Positions 32,080 through 43,298 of a DNA stretch of 64,000 nt are shown here, piece by piece. Within the stretch, counting starts at the first letter, position 1; each line of letters begins with the position of its first letter. The DNA lies in contig NZ_CP084032.1 in the NCBI RefSeq assembly GCF_020181655.1, positions 2,418,001 to 2,482,000 on the forward strand. The letters run 5' to 3'. Origin of the DNA: Pectobacterium colocasium. Lineage in GTDB: Bacteria; Pseudomonadota; Gammaproteobacteria; Enterobacterales; Enterobacteriaceae. The translations under genes were made by a program, and so were the position numbers. A model generated the notes under the pieces. It saw only the letters and a program-made list of their open reading frames with translations. It was not told the DNA's origin and ran no database searches.

Positions 32080-32735
32080 AAAGACCTCTGATTTTACATA
32101 TCTCGTTTTTTTAACGAGAAAATAACAAGAGTGAGGCAGTGAAACTGCAACCTCTTTTCATTGTTATGGGGAGGAAAAACGGCGTTATATTGACGTTATT
32201 TTACGGACAGACAAGCTATTTGACATGTTTTGTTACAAGTGGATTTGATTGCCGGATAAAACTATAAATCAAATTTTATGCAGAGTTTAATTTCATATCT
32301 TGCTTTCACATCAAATGATTATCTTGGTTTGTCGTATTTGTTTTTTTAAAAAGGGATATAATCTGCCTTTTAGTTTAAATCAAGTTTATATAATTAACTA
32401 TGAATGAATATGCGGTTTAATCTTTTGCATATTATTAAATATGCAGTGAGTATAAAAATCGATCAAATATACCCAATAAGATGACTGTCGATATAATCAC
32501 GAAAAGTGACTTTCAATCACTAAATTTTCTATTAAAAATAACTTATTAGCCTTAAATAGTGGTTATGTGTGTTTTTATACAGCCTTTTTACGCGCGAAGG
32601 TGCCAGAAAAGGTTGTGAGGATCTGGAGTGTGGTGAGCAGGGATCGCGTAACGCATTCTGTTAGAAAGAAAGTCAGGGATAAGCCAGGGTGGGATCATCG
32701 TGCTGGTGAGTAGCGCTCCACCAGCCCCGAATCGA
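32080..32735. other. Long AT-rich gap between dtpA and nth
   Basis: 656 bases without a supported gene. The part nearest dtpA (to about 32580) is very AT-rich and must contain its promoter; E. coli/Salmonella tppB is OmpR-activated, but I cannot place sites. The part nearest nth (32588-32735) has normal composition and one minus-strand frame of 62 codons that I do not recognise. Confidence 0.5.
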
Positions 32736-33371
32736 TTAGGCGTCGATCTTCTCACCAAATTCGCACAAATCTTCAATCAGGCAGGAACCACAGCGTGGTT
32801 TGCGTGCGATACAGGTGTAACGACCATGCAGGATTAACCAGTGATGACAGTCGACTTTAAATTCTGCCGGAACGACTTTCAGCAGTTTTTCCTCTACCTG
32901 TTCAACATTTTTACCCGGCGCAAATCCTGTGCGGTTGCTGACGCGGAAAATGTGGGTATCAACGGCAATCGTCGGCCAGCCAAACGCGGTATTCAGGACG
33001 ACGTTTGCCGTTTTTCGTCCTACGCCGGGTAAGGCTTCCAGCGCCGCACGATCTTCAGGAACCTGTCCCTGATGCTTTTCCAACAGCAAACGGCAGGTCT
33101 TGATGACGTTTTCCGCTTTGCTGTTAAACAGACCGATGGTCTTGATGTACTCTTTCACGCCGTCTACGCCGAGTTCGAGCAGGGCTTCCGGCGTATTCGC
33201 GACAGGATAGAGTTTTGCTGTTGCTTTGTTGACGCTGACATCGGTTGCCTGTGCGGAAAGCAAGACGGCAATGAGCAGTTCAAACGGCGTGCTGAAATTT
33301 AACTCTGTTGTGGGATGGGGATTGTTGGCTCGCAATCGCGTTAAGATCTCAATCCGTTTGGCCTTGTTCAC
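32736..33371 (-). CDS. nth: Endonuclease III
   Basis: Base-excision repair DNA glycosylase/AP lyase for oxidised pyrimidines. The 211 residues match E. coli exactly in length, with catalytic K120 in the helix-hairpin-helix [13 protein letters not shown]138 in AVDTHIFRV, and the iron-sulfur ligands C187, C194, C197 and C203 (C-x6-C-x2-C-x5-C). It overlaps rsxE by four bases and is the last gene of the rsx transcript. Confidence 0.98.
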   Translation of the reverse strand: MNKAKRIEILTRLRANNPHPTTELNFSTPFELLIAVLLSAQATDVSVNKATAKLYPVANTPEALLELGVDGVKEYIKTIGLFNSKAENVIKTCRLLLEKHQGQVPEDRAALEALPGVGRKTANVVLNTAFGWPTIAVDTHIFRVSNRTGFAPGKNVEQVEEKLLKVVPAEFKVDCHHWLILHGRYTCIARKPRCGSCLIEDLCEFGEKIDA

Positions 33372-34075
33372 AGCGATTCCCCTACGGTATCGGTTGCCGG
33401 CGCCGTTTTCCCTTCGGTGATAGCAGCACGGGCTCGGCGCTGTTTCATTTTCTCATCGATCAAATATTTCGCAGCTAGCAACAGCCCGAGACCGATAAAC
33501 GCGCCCGGTGGCAGCATGGCCAGCAGGAACGGGGAGTCAAGGTGTACAACCTCGATGCGGAGCGCCTTAGCCCAACTGCCCAGCAACAAATCTGCGCCGT
33601 CGAACAGCGTGCCGTTTCCCAGAATTTCACGTAAAGAACCGAGCACCACCAGCGCGCTAGTGGCCCCCAGCCCCATAGCCAGGCCGTCAATTGCAGAAGG
33701 GAACACCGCATGCTTGGAAGCGAAGGCTTCAGCACGGCCGATGACGATACAGTTCGTCACGATCAGCGGAATAAAGATACCCAGCGATTGATATAAACCG
33801 TAGGCGTAAGCGTTGATCAACATTTGCACGGTGCTGACCACCGAGGCAATGATCATGACATAAATGGGAATACGGATTTCCGCCGGCACCCAGCGGCGTA
33901 GCGCAGAGACGGCTATGTTGGTGCAGGTGAGAACCAGCGTGGTTGCCAGCCCTAAGCCCAGCGCGTTAGTCGCGGTTGATGACACGGCTAGCAGGGGGCA
34001 AAGACCCAGCAATTGAACCAGTGCCGAGTTATTCTTCCATAACCCTTCAACGAAAAGTGCTTTGGTTTGACTCAT
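33368..34075 (-). CDS. rsxE: Electron transport complex subunit RsxE
   Basis: Integral membrane subunit of the Rsx/Rnf ion-coupled electron-transfer complex, which keeps the SoxR iron-sulfur cluster reduced. It has 235 residues, six membrane segments, start [31 protein letters not shown] and the internal inverted topology of the RsxA/RsxE pair. It overlaps rsxG by four bases at its start and nth at its end. Confidence 0.96.
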   Translation of the reverse strand: MSQTKALFVEGLWKNNSALVQLLGLCPLLAVSSTATNALGLGLATTLVLTCTNIAVSALRRWVPAEIRIPIYVMIIASVVSTVQMLINAYAYGLYQSLGIFIPLIVTNCIVIGRAEAFASKHAVFPSAIDGLAMGLGATSALVVLGSLREILGNGTLFDGADLLLGSWAKALRIEVVHLDSPFLLAMLPPGAFIGLGLLLAAKYLIDEKMKQRRARAAITEGKTAPATDTVGESL

Positions 34076-34701
34076 TGGGCCTCTCCACAGGCGGACAGCG
34101 TGTTGATTTGTGGCGGCAGCGTTTGCAGGTAAAGAGCGCTGCGTTTTACGCTATTAATGACGGCGCGTGGCGTAATGGTGGCTCCAGTGAATTGATCAAA
34201 CATTCCGCCTTCTTTCTTCACTGCCCAGCGAGCATCCTGTTCACCCTCTACCGTTTGTCCGCTGAAGCGGGTGATCCAGTCAGAAATGCGTACTTCGATT
34301 TTGTCACCCAGCCCCGGCGTTTCATGGTGCTCGGTGACGCGGACACCAAGTACCTTGCCATGAAAATCGGCACCGACCAGCAGCCTAATGGCACCAGAAT
34401 AGCCATCCGGCGCGGTACTTTCCAGTGCGGCGGCGACGGGTTCTCCGTTCTGACGAGCGATAAATACGCGATGCGGCGCTGACGATCCTAATGCCGGATT
34501 AGTGACAACGTAACACTCTTTTTGAATGTCACTATTGTATAACTCAGCGGGAACCACCTGATCCAACAGCATTTTTTGTTGCAACATCGCCTGATGCGAG
34601 ATCGTGGGTTCCGTCAGCATGTTCACCACGGCAGTGACGGCGGTAGTGAACGCGGCAAACAGGGCCAGTGTTGTCGCGTGGCGGCGCATTGTGGTTATCA
34701 T
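34072..34701 (-). CDS. rsxG: Electron transport complex subunit RsxG
   Basis: Membrane-anchored flavoprotein subunit with covalent FMN. The 209 residues have an N-terminal membrane segment and the FMN-attachment motif TGATIT in [13 protein letters not shown] near the C-terminus. The ATG at 34701 ([18 protein letters not shown]) has a GGAG site overlapping the rsxD end; an 18-codon upstream extension into rsxD is not supported. Fourth gene of rsxABCDGE in transcription order after rsxD. Confidence 0.95.
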   Translation of the reverse strand: MITTMRRHATTLALFAAFTTAVTAVVNMLTEPTISHQAMLQQKMLLDQVVPAELYNSDIQKECYVVTNPALGSSAPHRVFIARQNGEPVAAALESTAPDGYSGAIRLLVGADFHGKVLGVRVTEHHETPGLGDKIEVRISDWITRFSGQTVEGEQDARWAVKKEGGMFDQFTGATITPRAVINSVKRSALYLQTLPPQINTLSACGEAQ

Positions 34702-34711
34702 GGGCGTCTCC

Positions 34712-35767
34712 TCAGCGATGGTGGCCGTAAGCGCGTGGCTTGGTGTAATAGTCAATCAGCGGCACAGTGATATTCGCCAGCAGAACGGCAAACGCGACGC
34801 CGTCTGGGTAGCCGCCGTAGGTCCGAATTAACCAGACCAGTAACCCAATCAGCGCCCCAAAAATCAAACGGCCACGGTTTGTGGTTGAGGCGGTAACCGG
34901 ATCGGTCGCAATGAAGAAAGCACCGAGCATGGTGGCACCGGACAGCAGGTGCAGCATCGGCGGAGCGAACTTCTCCGGCGCGATGGCCCAGCTTAGTGAG
35001 GCGCAGAACATCAGCGACAGCAGGAAACTGACCGGAATATGCCAGCGAATGGTACCGCGCATCAGCAAAAACAGCCCACCGATGAGAAAACCGATATTTA
35101 CCCACTGCCAGCCAATGCCTGACAGCGATTGCGCAAACATCGGCTGTTGCAGAATGTCCTGTGGTGTTTGGCCGGAGCGCAGGCTGGTTTTAAACGTATC
35201 CAGCGGGGTAGCCTGACTGACACCATCAACGTTGTGCATTAACTGCTGCATGGTATGTCCGTCAGGCGTGTGTCCGGTAAAAATGATGATGAGCGCATCA
35301 TGGAAACCGACGGAAATGGTTTGCAGCGGCACAGGTGGCAGCCAGCTCGTCATCTGAACCGGGAACGAGATCAGCAGCACTACATAGCCAATCATCGCGG
35401 GGTTAAAGGGGTTTTGCCCTAAGCCGCCATACAGCTGTTTAGCGATAATGATGGCGAAGACGGTTGCCATGACCACCATCCACCACGGAGCAAGCGGCGG
35501 CAGGCTGATGCCGAGCAATACGGCAGTCAATAGTGCGGAATTGTCAGCCAGCGTAGTGCGCACGGCGAATTTTCTGAGTGACAGTGTCACACCCTCCGCG
35601 ATAAGCGCGGTGGCCGATGCCAGCCCGACCTGAATCAGGTTGCCGTAGCCAAAGAAATAGACCTGCGCCAGCATGCCAGGCAGACAGGCCAGAATGACCA
35701 ACAGCATGATGCGCTGTGTGCGCTGCTGATTATGTGTAAACGGGGAACTCGCAATTCTAAAAGCCAT
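34712..35767 (-). CDS. rsxD: Electron transport complex subunit RsxD
   Basis: Polytopic membrane subunit of the NqrB/RnfD family that binds FMN covalently. The 351 residues show about nine membrane segments; in the second half [16 protein letters not shown] holds a conserved SGAT motif. It starts [16 protein letters not shown]. The stop is ten bases before rsxG. The length matches E. coli (352). Confidence 0.96.
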   Translation of the reverse strand: MAFRIASSPFTHNQQRTQRIMLLVILACLPGMLAQVYFFGYGNLIQVGLASATALIAEGVTLSLRKFAVRTTLADNSALLTAVLLGISLPPLAPWWMVVMATVFAIIIAKQLYGGLGQNPFNPAMIGYVVLLISFPVQMTSWLPPVPLQTISVGFHDALIIIFTGHTPDGHTMQQLMHNVDGVSQATPLDTFKTSLRSGQTPQDILQQPMFAQSLSGIGWQWVNIGFLIGGLFLLMRGTIRWHIPVSFLLSLMFCASLSWAIAPEKFAPPMLHLLSGATMLGAFFIATDPVTASTTNRGRLIFGALIGLLVWLIRTYGGYPDGVAFAVLLANITVPLIDYYTKPRAYGHHR

Positions 35768-37837
35768 TTATTCCTCTTGATATGACGATGCCTGCGCGGC
35801 TTTACGGGCTTTAACGCGAGCGATGGCCGCAGCCACGGCAGCCTTACGTGGATCTTCTGGCTCTTGTGCTTCAACGGCGGTAACAGGCTCGGCAACCACG
35901 TCAGGAGCAACGGATGAAACGGGGACCTCCGCATTTTCCGCGGTCTGTTGGGTAGCCTTGCGGGCTTTAACACGGGCGATAGCGGCGGCCACGGCAGCCT
36001 TACGTGGATCTTCTGGCTCTTGTGCTTCAACGGCGGTAACAGGCTCGACAACCACGTCAGGAGCAACGGGTGAAACGGGGACTTCCGCATTTTCCGCGGT
36101 CTGTTGGGCTGCCTTGCGCGCTTTAACGCGCTCAAGTGCGGCGGCTACCGCGGCTTTACGTGGGTCAAGCTCGGCTGTTGGGGTTTCCTGCTGCGTCCTT
36201 TTTTCACGTAACTGTTCTTCGCGTACGAATGCTTTGCGGGCAGCCCGCGCGGCGATGGCGGCGCGGTTATCGGGCTGTGCATCGGGCGTAATCGCGATTG
36301 GTGCACCGATCTCTGTGGCTGTGGTTTGCTTGCGGCGCACGCGTTCCAGCGCGGCCTGCACGGCATCTTTATCGCTGGTGGAAACGCTAGCCGCTGCCTG
36401 TTTGTGGCGCAGTTCGCGCGCGGCTTTTTCTCGTTCCAGACGAGCCTGTTTAGCATCAAAGCGCACTTTAGCCTGCGCGGCACGCTGTGCGTCTTCGTCG
36501 ATTGCCCGAATCTCGGCCTTTTCCTGACGGTAGTACTGTACCAGCGGAATATTGCTGGGGCAGACGTAAGCACAGGCACCGCATTCGATGCAGTCAAACA
36601 AATGGTGATTGCGGGCTTTCTCGTGTTCCTGCCCACGGCTGAACCAGTAAAGCTGCTGTGGCAAAAGCCCCGCCGGACAGGCGTCGGCACATTTGCTACA
36701 GCGAATGCAGGATTGCTCTTCGGCAACCGGCTCCATTTCCGCATGCGATGGCGCGAGTAGACAGTTGCTGATTTTGACGATCGGCACATCCAGCGACGGC
36801 AGGGTAAAGCCCATCAACGGACCGCCCATCACCACCATCGGTTGCTTGTTGACATGGAAGCCCCCCTGTTTGAGCAGGTGACGTACTGGTGTGCCCAGCC
36901 GCGCCCACACGTTACCGGGCTGACGCAAGGCTTCACCGGTTAGCGTCACCACGCGCTCGGTGAGCGGTTCGCCGTCGATCACGGCACGTTTGATGGCGAA
37001 GGCTGTACCGACGTTCTGCATTAACACGCCAATCGCGGCGGAGTGTTTACCGAACGGAACCTCTTTGCCGGTCAGAATTTTGGTGAGCTGCTTGGCACCG
37101 CCTGACGGATACTTGGTTGGGATGACGCGCAACTGCATGTCGCTGCGTTTACCCAAGGCCAACCGCAGGGCGGCAATCGCTTCTGGCTTATTATCTTCGA
37201 TTCCGATCAGAATACGTTTTGGCTGCAACAGGAATGACAGAATCTCGACGCCCTGAATAATCTCCTCTGCGTGCTCCTGCATGAGTCGATCGTCTGCGGT
37301 GATATAGGGTTCACACTCTGCGCCGTTGATGATCAGGGTTTCAATCCCGCGCATTCCGCCTTGTAACTTGGCCGCGGTAGGGAACCCTGCGCCGCCCAGT
37401 CCCGCGATGCCAGCCTGATGCAGGTGAGCAAGCAGGGTATCGGTGCTCTGTGCGCGATAATCCATCAAGGTCTGACGTTCACACCAGCGATCGTCGCCAT
37501 CCGGCACAATAATAATACTGAGTTCAGACAGGCCAGAAGGGTGCGCCGTGGTGTGTTGGCGGATCGCATTCACCGTGCCTGACGTTGGGGCGTGAACGGG
37601 CAACGTGCGGCCTTTTCCTCGCGTCAGCGGCTGGCCGCGCAGAACTTTATCGCCGATGCTGACGCAGATCTCGCCTTCTGGGCCAAGATGCTGCTTGAGC
37701 GGAATAATGAACTGTTCTGGCAGCGGAATGTGACGCAGCGGCGTCTGGCTGGACTGCGTCTTCATTTCCGGCGGATGAATGCCTCCGTCGAAATCCCAGA
37801 TTCTGTCTTTTCTAAAGGCGGAAAACAGCTTAAGCAT
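35768..37837 (-). CDS. rsxC: Electron transport complex subunit RsxC
   Basis: Peripheral NADH/FMN and two-[4Fe-4S] subunit of the complex. The 689 residues have a RnfC N-terminal barrel, an FMN/NADH-binding [16 protein letters not shown] (about 142-157) and ferredoxin motifs [12 protein letters not shown] and [12 protein letters not shown] at about 375-430. A long Ala/Lys/Arg-rich helical tail (from about 450) carries [23 protein letters not shown] repeats of 52 residues. E. coli RsxC is longer (about 740) with a similar tail. It overlaps rsxB by eight bases. Confidence 0.96.
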   Translation of the reverse strand: MLKLFSAFRKDRIWDFDGGIHPPEMKTQSSQTPLRHIPLPEQFIIPLKQHLGPEGEICVSIGDKVLRGQPLTRGKGRTLPVHAPTSGTVNAIRQHTTAHPSGLSELSIIIVPDGDDRWCERQTLMDYRAQSTDTLLAHLHQAGIAGLGGAGFPTAAKLQGGMRGIETLIINGAECEPYITADDRLMQEHAEEIIQGVEILSFLLQPKRILIGIEDNKPEAIAALRLALGKRSDMQLRVIPTKYPSGGAKQLTKILTGKEVPFGKHSAAIGVLMQNVGTAFAIKRAVIDGEPLTERVVTLTGEALRQPGNVWARLGTPVRHLLKQGGFHVNKQPMVVMGGPLMGFTLPSLDVPIVKISNCLLAPSHAEMEPVAEEQSCIRCSKCADACPAGLLPQQLYWFSRGQEHEKARNHHLFDCIECGACAYVCPSNIPLVQYYRQEKAEIRAIDEDAQRAAQAKVRFDAKQARLEREKAARELRHKQAAASVSTSDKDAVQAALERVRRKQTTATEIGAPIAITPDAQPDNRAAIAARAARKAFVREEQLREKRTQQETPTAELDPRKAAVAAALERVKARKAAQQTAENAEVPVSPVAPDVVVEPVTAVEAQEPEDPRKAAVAAAIARVKARKATQQTAENAEVPVSSVAPDVVAEPVTAVEAQEPEDPRKAAVAAAIARVKARKAAQASSYQEE
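35798..36166 (-). repeat. 156-base in-frame tandem repeats in the rsxC tail
   Basis: Two nearly identical full units (36166-36011 and 36010-35855) and a partial third (35854-about 35798), each starting with [10 protein letters not shown]. The 52-residue period codes a charged Ala-rich helix followed by a Pro/Val linker ([10 protein letters not shown]). The high DNA identity suggests recent duplication or gene conversion. Confidence 0.92.
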
Positions 37838-38408
37838 GGCGTTCTACTTGAATAACGCGTACTGGAATCGTATCGAGATCCCATTTCCAGTTAGCGGGAG
37901 TCGGAGCGATAGGACGTAATTCGATACAGTCCGTCGGGCAAGGGGAGACGCAGAGATCGCAGCCGGTACATAAATCGCTCACGACGGTGTGTACCGCTTT
38001 GGTACTGCCGATGATGGCATCAACCGGGCAGGCCTGAATGCACTTGGTGCAGCCGATGCAGTTACTTTCGTCGATCCAGGCAACGTGGCGTGCAGGCGCT
38101 TGAACGTCGGCATCGCCCTCCAGCGGCTGTGGATCGACGTTGAGCTTTTCAGCCAGCTTCAACATCATCGCTTCGCCGCCGGGGCCGCATTTATTAATAT
38201 TTTCCCCATTTAGTGCGACCGCTTCGGCGTAAGGCCGACAGCCAGGGTAGCCGCACTGGCCGCACTGGCTTTGTGGCAGCATGGCTTCCACTTCTTCCAC
38301 GATCGGATCGTTTTCGACTTCAAACCGACGGGAGGCGTAGCCGAGCACCAGACCAAATGCCAGCGCGAGAGCGCTTAATGCCGCAATGGCAATCCAGATT
38401 GCGGTCAT
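37830..38408 (-). CDS. rsxB: Electron transport complex subunit RsxB
   Basis: Membrane-anchored iron-sulfur protein of the complex. The 192 residues have an N-terminal membrane helix (about 1-25), a four-Cys Fe-S domain starting CGQCGYPGC (about 49-57) and two ferredoxin motifs [12 protein letters not shown] and [12 protein letters not shown]. The length equals E. coli. The start overlaps the rsxA stop by a single base and the end overlaps rsxC by eight bases. Confidence 0.97.
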   Translation of the reverse strand: MTAIWIAIAALSALALAFGLVLGYASRRFEVENDPIVEEVEAMLPQSQCGQCGYPGCRPYAEAVALNGENINKCGPGGEAMMLKLAEKLNVDPQPLEGDADVQAPARHVAWIDESNCIGCTKCIQACPVDAIIGSTKAVHTVVSDLCTGCDLCVSPCPTDCIELRPIAPTPANWKWDLDTIPVRVIQVERHA

Positions 38409-38989
38409 CAGAATTTCACCAGTCCGGTAAAGCCCATAAACGCCAGCGACATGAGGCCGGCGGTGATCAGCGCGATAGACGACCCCCGGAACGGCGCAGG
38501 AATATCCGACACGGCGAGGCGCTCGCGAATGGCGGCGAAGAGTACCATCACCAGCGAGAAGCCTGCGGCACCGCCAAAGCCATAAATCGTCGATTGCAGG
38601 AAGCCGTGCGACAGATTGATATTAAGCAGAACAACGCCAAGTACAGCGCAGTTGGTGGTAATCAGCGGCAGGAAAATCCCCAGCAGACGATACAGCTCAG
38701 GGCTGACTTTACGCACGAACATCTCGGAGAACTGCACTACCACGGCGAGCACCAGAATAAATGCCATGGTGCGCAAATAGAGAATATCGAGCGGAACGAG
38801 AATAAATTCGTTGACCAGCCAGGAAAACATGGAGCCGACAGTCATGACGAACGTGGTCGCCATGCCCATGCCAATTGCCGTCTCGAGCTTTTTGGACACG
38901 CCCATAAAGGGGCACAGCCCAAGAAACTTCACTAAGACGAAATTATTTACCAGAAGGATGCTAACAAAGAGCAATGCGTATTCGGTCAT
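38408..38989 (-). CDS. rsxA: Electron transport complex subunit RsxA
   Basis: Membrane subunit of six helices, topologically inverted relative to RsxE. The 193 residues equal the E. coli length, with the conserved [11 protein letters not shown] and TTNCAVLGV. The ATG at 38989 ([16 protein letters not shown]) is chosen; the upstream extension of 56 codons crosses the intergenic region and has no similarity. First gene of the rsxABCDGE-nth operon; the promoter lies in 38990-39214. E. coli's ydgK next door is absent. Confidence 0.96.
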   Translation of the reverse strand: MTEYALLFVSILLVNNFVLVKFLGLCPFMGVSKKLETAIGMGMATTFVMTVGSMFSWLVNEFILVPLDILYLRTMAFILVLAVVVQFSEMFVRKVSPELYRLLGIFLPLITTNCAVLGVVLLNINLSHGFLQSTIYGFGGAAGFSLVMVLFAAIRERLAVSDIPAPFRGSSIALITAGLMSLAFMGFTGLVKF

Positions 38990-39214
38990 TACGGTGCCTA
39001 CAAAACAAAACCGGACTATTATCAGGCATTGTCGGGTTTTCGACAACATACCCAAAGTAGGGTTATCGACGTTTCCTACAAAGGGAGAAAGGTCAGCTTT
39101 TCGGAATAATAGAAACGCCGGGTTGTCAGACAACCACGCAGGGCCTGTTCTGAGCAATAGCCCGGAAGGAAATTATTGCATAATTATTCTTTTATCGCTG
39201 ATAACACTTTATGG

Positions 39215-39430
39215 CTACAGGACGTGATGCCAGACGGATTTTGGCACACAGCCGATATCGAATAAACGCCCGCCGGATGCCAGCTCAGCCCGCCGATGAT
39301 CCGCAGCACGATACATGTTGATGATTTCCTGACTATCTGTCAGAGAATAATTGAGGTGATCAAAGAGTTTTTCCAGACTTTCTGTTGAGCTGACTTTCCT
39401 GAATTTGAGCAAATAGTCATGAACGGTCAT
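39215..39430 (-). CDS. cnu: Hha/YmoA-family regulator Cnu (YdgT)
   Basis: 71-residue H-NS co-regulator that in E. coli also binds an oriC-associated site. It begins [22 protein letters not shown] and differs from E. coli Cnu by only a few residues, ending SVWHHVL. The ATG at 39430 is supported by the alignment; a 78-codon upstream extension is not. In E. coli ydgK separates it from rsxA; here that gene is missing and araA lies on its other side. Confidence 0.94.
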   Translation of the reverse strand: MTVHDYLLKFRKVSSTESLEKLFDHLNYSLTDSQEIINMYRAADHRRAELASGGRLFDIGCVPKSVWHHVL

Positions 39431-39683
39431 GGTGATTGGTCTAATAGTTATGTGGTTGAGATGACTAAGTATATGCAAGCGGCACAACCTGTCTAGAGGG
39501 CGATGTAATAAAGTACGCTTATTTTTCAACAACAAACAAATGAAAATGAAAAATAATGGATTGACAGGAAATATGATGACGTTTAAGGCAACGGTGGGCG
39601 GCAGCATGATGGCAAACCGTAGCGTGAATGATGGGTGACGATAACGGGGCAGCGTAGACGTCAACTGCCCCTGATATTAGCGT

Positions 39684-41189
39684 CTAGCGGCTACAGAGTT
39701 TGTAGTACACCTCGTTCCAACGCAGAGCATCTTTGAATTCGTGAAGTCGGGTTTCGTTGTCGATCACCAGCAGTTCAATATTCTGCATTTGCGCGTAGAG
39801 CCGCATGTGTTCGAGATCCAACGCCTGGCTAAAGACGGTGTGGTGCGCACCGCCGGCCAGAATCCAGGCTTCCGCCGCCACTTCCAGCGACGGCTGCGCT
39901 TTCCAGATGGCACGGGCAACCGGTAATTTCGGCAGTGGGTGCGCTTGTTCGATCGTATCGACCAAATTTACCAGCATTCTGAAACGGTCGCCCATGTCGA
40001 TCACGCTAGCGTTGAGTGATGGGCCTGCTGGCGTAGAGAAAATCAGACGAGCAGGGTCGGCTTTGCCACCAATACCCAGGTATTGCGCATCCAGAATCGG
40101 CTTCTGTTCCTTCGCAATGGTGGGGCAGACTTCCAGCATGTGGGAACCGACGACCAGATCGTTACCGTTTTGGAAGTTATAGGTGTAGTCCTCCATGAAG
40201 GACGTCCCACCTGACAGCCCCCCAGCCATCACTTTCATGATGCGCAGCAGCGCGGCGGTTTTCCAGTCACCTTCGCCACCGAATCCATAGCCCTGTTGCA
40301 TCAGGCGCTGTACCGCCAGCCCCGGCAGTTGCTTCAAGCCATACAGATTTTCAAAATCGGTGGTGAACGCGTGATAGCCACCTTGTTCCAGAAAACGCGT
40401 CATCCCGAGTTCAATCTGTGCCGCATCCAGCAGATTCTGGCGATTAGCGCCGTTGAGCTTCACCGCATCCGTTAACTGATAGCTGGCTTCGTATTCGTCG
40501 ACCAGCGCATTGATATCGCCTTTGGATACCGCATCAACCACGGCGGTTAAATCACCCAGTCCCCAGGCGCTGACGGAATAACCGAATTGAATTTGTGCAC
40601 CGACTTTATCGCCTTCGGTGACCGCGACTTCACGCATGTTGTCACCAAAGCGCGCGACCTTCAGCTGTTTGCTTTCCTGAATGGCAGCAGCAACCCGCAT
40701 CCATTTCCCGATACGGACATGGGCGTTCTTATCCTGCCAGTGGCCGACGACAACCTGATGCGCCTGCCGCATCCGGGCGCCGATGAAACCAAATTCGCGT
40801 CCGCCGTGTGCGGTCTGATTCAGGTTCATAAAATCCATGTCCATAGTGTCCCACGGCACTTCGGCATTGAACTGGGTGTGGAATTGCAGCAGGGGTTTAC
40901 TGAGTACGCTCAGGCCGCCAATCCACATTTTGGCTGGCGAAAAAGTATGTAGCCAGGTCAGCAGGCCAATACAGTTATCTTGATAGTTGGCATCGCGACA
41001 CAGCGCCAGAATTTCGTCTGGTGTTTTCACCAGCGGCTTCAGCACCAGCTTAACCGGCAGATTAGCCTGTTGATTTAACCCAGCGACGACCTTTTCCGCG
41101 TTCTCTTTTACCTGACGTAATGTTTCCGGCCCGTAGAGGTGCTGGCTACCGATGACGAACCAGACTTCAAGCTGCTTAAAATGATCCAT
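39684..41189 (-). CDS. araA: L-arabinose isomerase
   Basis: Mn-dependent isomerase converting L-arabinose to L-ribulose. The 501 residues (E. coli 500) start [20 protein letters not shown], with the active-site segments [25 protein letters not shown] and [14 protein letters not shown]. It follows araB by 36 bases on the same strand, with a ribosome site AGGAGTC. No araD follows: the next gene, 253 bases downstream, is cnu. Confidence 0.98.
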   Translation of the reverse strand: MDHFKQLEVWFVIGSQHLYGPETLRQVKENAEKVVAGLNQQANLPVKLVLKPLVKTPDEILALCRDANYQDNCIGLLTWLHTFSPAKMWIGGLSVLSKPLLQFHTQFNAEVPWDTMDMDFMNLNQTAHGGREFGFIGARMRQAHQVVVGHWQDKNAHVRIGKWMRVAAAIQESKQLKVARFGDNMREVAVTEGDKVGAQIQFGYSVSAWGLGDLTAVVDAVSKGDINALVDEYEASYQLTDAVKLNGANRQNLLDAAQIELGMTRFLEQGGYHAFTTDFENLYGLKQLPGLAVQRLMQQGYGFGGEGDWKTAALLRIMKVMAGGLSGGTSFMEDYTYNFQNGNDLVVGSHMLEVCPTIAKEQKPILDAQYLGIGGKADPARLIFSTPAGPSLNASVIDMGDRFRMLVNLVDTIEQAHPLPKLPVARAIWKAQPSLEVAAEAWILAGGAHHTVFSQALDLEHMRLYAQMQNIELLVIDNETRLHEFKDALRWNEVYYKLCSR

Positions 41190-41225
41190 GATGACTCCTG
41201 TAACGTGATCCCAGAAGGATAAAAA

Positions 41226-42926
41226 TTAGTTTTTTGCCGTAGACGTTGGGCTATAGGCAGGTTCCGCGAGGCGGCACCACTGCTGATAGCGTTCATAAAG
41301 CTGCTGATAACGGGCAACGCGCTGGCTGTCAGGCATTAAGGTGCGTTCTATGCCGCTGGCCATATGCTGCTGTGCCGTTGGGATACCGTCGTGAACGCCA
41401 GCGGCGACGGCGGCAAAGATCGCCGCGCCGAGTGCACAGCACTGATCGGAGGCAACGATCTGCAAAGGGCGATTCATCACATCAGTGCATACCTGCATGA
41501 TGACGGGGGATTTCCGCGCGATGCCGCCCAGTGCCAGCACGTTCTCGACGGGGACTCCCTGATTTTCAAAGCATTCCATAATCGCGCGCGCGCCAAAGGC
41601 CGTCGCGGCAATAAAGCCGCCGAACAGCGTGGGGGCATCGGTGCCCAGATTGAGATCGGTGATCACGCCTTTGAGCCGCTGATTGGCGAACGGCGTTCTG
41701 CGGCCGTTAAACCAGTCCAACACGACAGGTAAGTGATCCAGCGTGGGATTTTCTGCCCAGCTACGGGTAAGCCGTTCCAGCAGTGTGGCTTCCATCGCCT
41801 GTAATGACGTTTTGAGTTCGGGATGACCTTGTTCGGCATAGTCTTTCGCCGCTTCCTGTAATGACCAGCCCAGCAGCCGCCCAAACCAGGCGTACATATC
41901 ACCGAAGGCGGACTGTCCCGCTTCGAGGCCGATATAGCCGGGAACAACGCTGCCGTCGACCTGCCCGCAAATACCCGCAATGGTGCGATCGGCAATGCGT
42001 GCGTCGTCGGCGATCAGAATGTCGCAGGTGGAGGTGCCAATTACTTTAACCAGCGTATAAGGCTGTGCGCCTGCGCCGACGGTGCCGACGTGGCAGTCAA
42101 ACGCGCCGCCCGCCAGGATGACTGTCTCGGGAATGCCGAGACGCTGCGCCCACTCTGCGGTAATCGTGCCGACTGGCTGTTCGGCAGTCCAGGTATCGGT
42201 AAACAGCGGGTACTGCAATTTCTCGGTCAGGCAGGGATCGAGCGCATGCAGAAAGTCTTTCGGCGGCAGTCCGCCCCAGCTTGGGTGCCAGAGTGATTTA
42301 TGCCCGGCGCTGCATCGACCACGGCGGATATCGGCAGGTGCCTGCGTACCGGAAAGCAGGGCGGGCACCCAGTCGCACAGTTCTATCCAGGAGACGGCCG
42401 CCTGACGCACCGCGGCATCTTCACGCGAGACATGCAGGATTTTGGCCCAGAACCATTCGGACGAGTAAACGCCACCGATATAACGGGTGTAATCCGGGAA
42501 TTGGCCGCTTCGGCACAGTGTATTAATGGCTTCCGCTTCTTCTATTGCCGTGTGGTCTTTCCACAGCACGAACATGGCATTGGGATTGTTGGCAAACTCG
42601 GGGCGCAGCGCGAGGATCTGACCCTGTTCATCAATGGGGGCGGGGGTCGACCCGGTCGAATCCACGCCGATGCCGATGATGTGTTGGCGCTGTTCGTTCG
42701 TCAGGCGGGAAACCACCACCTTAATTGCCTGTTCCAGCGATTCAATATAGTCCAGCGGATGGTGTCGGAACTGGTTGTTGGCCGGCTGACAATATTTACC
42801 TTCGCGCCAGCGGGGATAGTAGACCACTTCTGTTTCCAACTCTTGCCCGCTTTGGCAGTCAACGGCTAAGGCGCGTACCGAATCACTGCCGAAGTCGAGG
42901 CCAATCGTAATAGCGCCCGCGCTCAT
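41226..42926 (-). CDS. araB: Ribulokinase
   Basis: FGGY-family sugar kinase phosphorylating L-ribulose. The 566 residues equal the E. coli length, with the N-terminal phosphate-binding [32 protein letters not shown], and the family signature in the C-terminal half ([21 protein letters not shown]). It is divergent from araF across 372 bases and is the first gene of an araBA pair. Confidence 0.98.
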   Translation of the reverse strand: MSAGAITIGLDFGSDSVRALAVDCQSGQELETEVVYYPRWREGKYCQPANNQFRHHPLDYIESLEQAIKVVVSRLTNEQRQHIIGIGVDSTGSTPAPIDEQGQILALRPEFANNPNAMFVLWKDHTAIEEAEAINTLCRSGQFPDYTRYIGGVYSSEWFWAKILHVSREDAAVRQAAVSWIELCDWVPALLSGTQAPADIRRGRCSAGHKSLWHPSWGGLPPKDFLHALDPCLTEKLQYPLFTDTWTAEQPVGTITAEWAQRLGIPETVILAGGAFDCHVGTVGAGAQPYTLVKVIGTSTCDILIADDARIADRTIAGICGQVDGSVVPGYIGLEAGQSAFGDMYAWFGRLLGWSLQEAAKDYAEQGHPELKTSLQAMEATLLERLTRSWAENPTLDHLPVVLDWFNGRRTPFANQRLKGVITDLNLGTDAPTLFGGFIAATAFGARAIMECFENQGVPVENVLALGGIARKSPVIMQVCTDVMNRPLQIVASDQCCALGAAIFAAVAAGVHDGIPTAQQHMASGIERTLMPDSQRVARYQQLYERYQQWCRLAEPAYSPTSTAKN

Positions 42927-43298
42927 GCTTTGCTCCTCATTAATCCGAGATCGTTGGTGTTTACGATAGGCAGGGACAGGAAGAGGCGGTTAGGAGCGGT
43001 TAGCTGGAAGTATGTATTTTTCTGTCGCCCGCAGCCATTTTGTGAAGCCCGTCAAAGGTTAATGATTGGTTAAAATTGCTAAATGTATGCACAAACCTGT
43101 CATTGTTCCGGGATGTGATAAAGCTCTATATTCGAACCGGAAATAACGACTAAAACATAAAGCGTCTGAATGCTACTGAGTAAAGGATTGCGCTAAGTCT
43201 GTGTTTTTCCTTTATCCAGACCGGAAAACCCTTACCCACAACGTGAACGCATGTCGGCGTTGCTGGCGAATGAAAAGATAATTACACCGGAGAACATC
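42927..43298. other. Divergent araB/araF control region
   Basis: 372 bases without a gene, holding promoters for araBA (leftward) and araFGH (rightward). GGATGTGATAAAG near 43111-43123 contains the TGTGA half of a CRP site. AraC half-sites are expected but no copy of the classical TAGC-N7-TCCATA pattern is clear to me. The araF ribosome site is CCGGAGAAC. Confidence 0.55.

Noticed and set aside
32588..32776. 62-codon minus-strand frame reading into nth
   Set aside because: It overlaps the end of nth, has no ribosome site and no recognisable similarity.
35823..36527. 234-codon plus-strand frame
   Set aside because: It is antisense to the rsxC repeats; the Ala/Ser-rich translation is a shadow of the repeated helical tail and has no start signal.
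39646..39671. GGGGCAG/CTGCCCC hairpin after araA
   Set aside because: No T-run follows on the minus strand, so I do not call it a terminator; it could be a protecting stem only.
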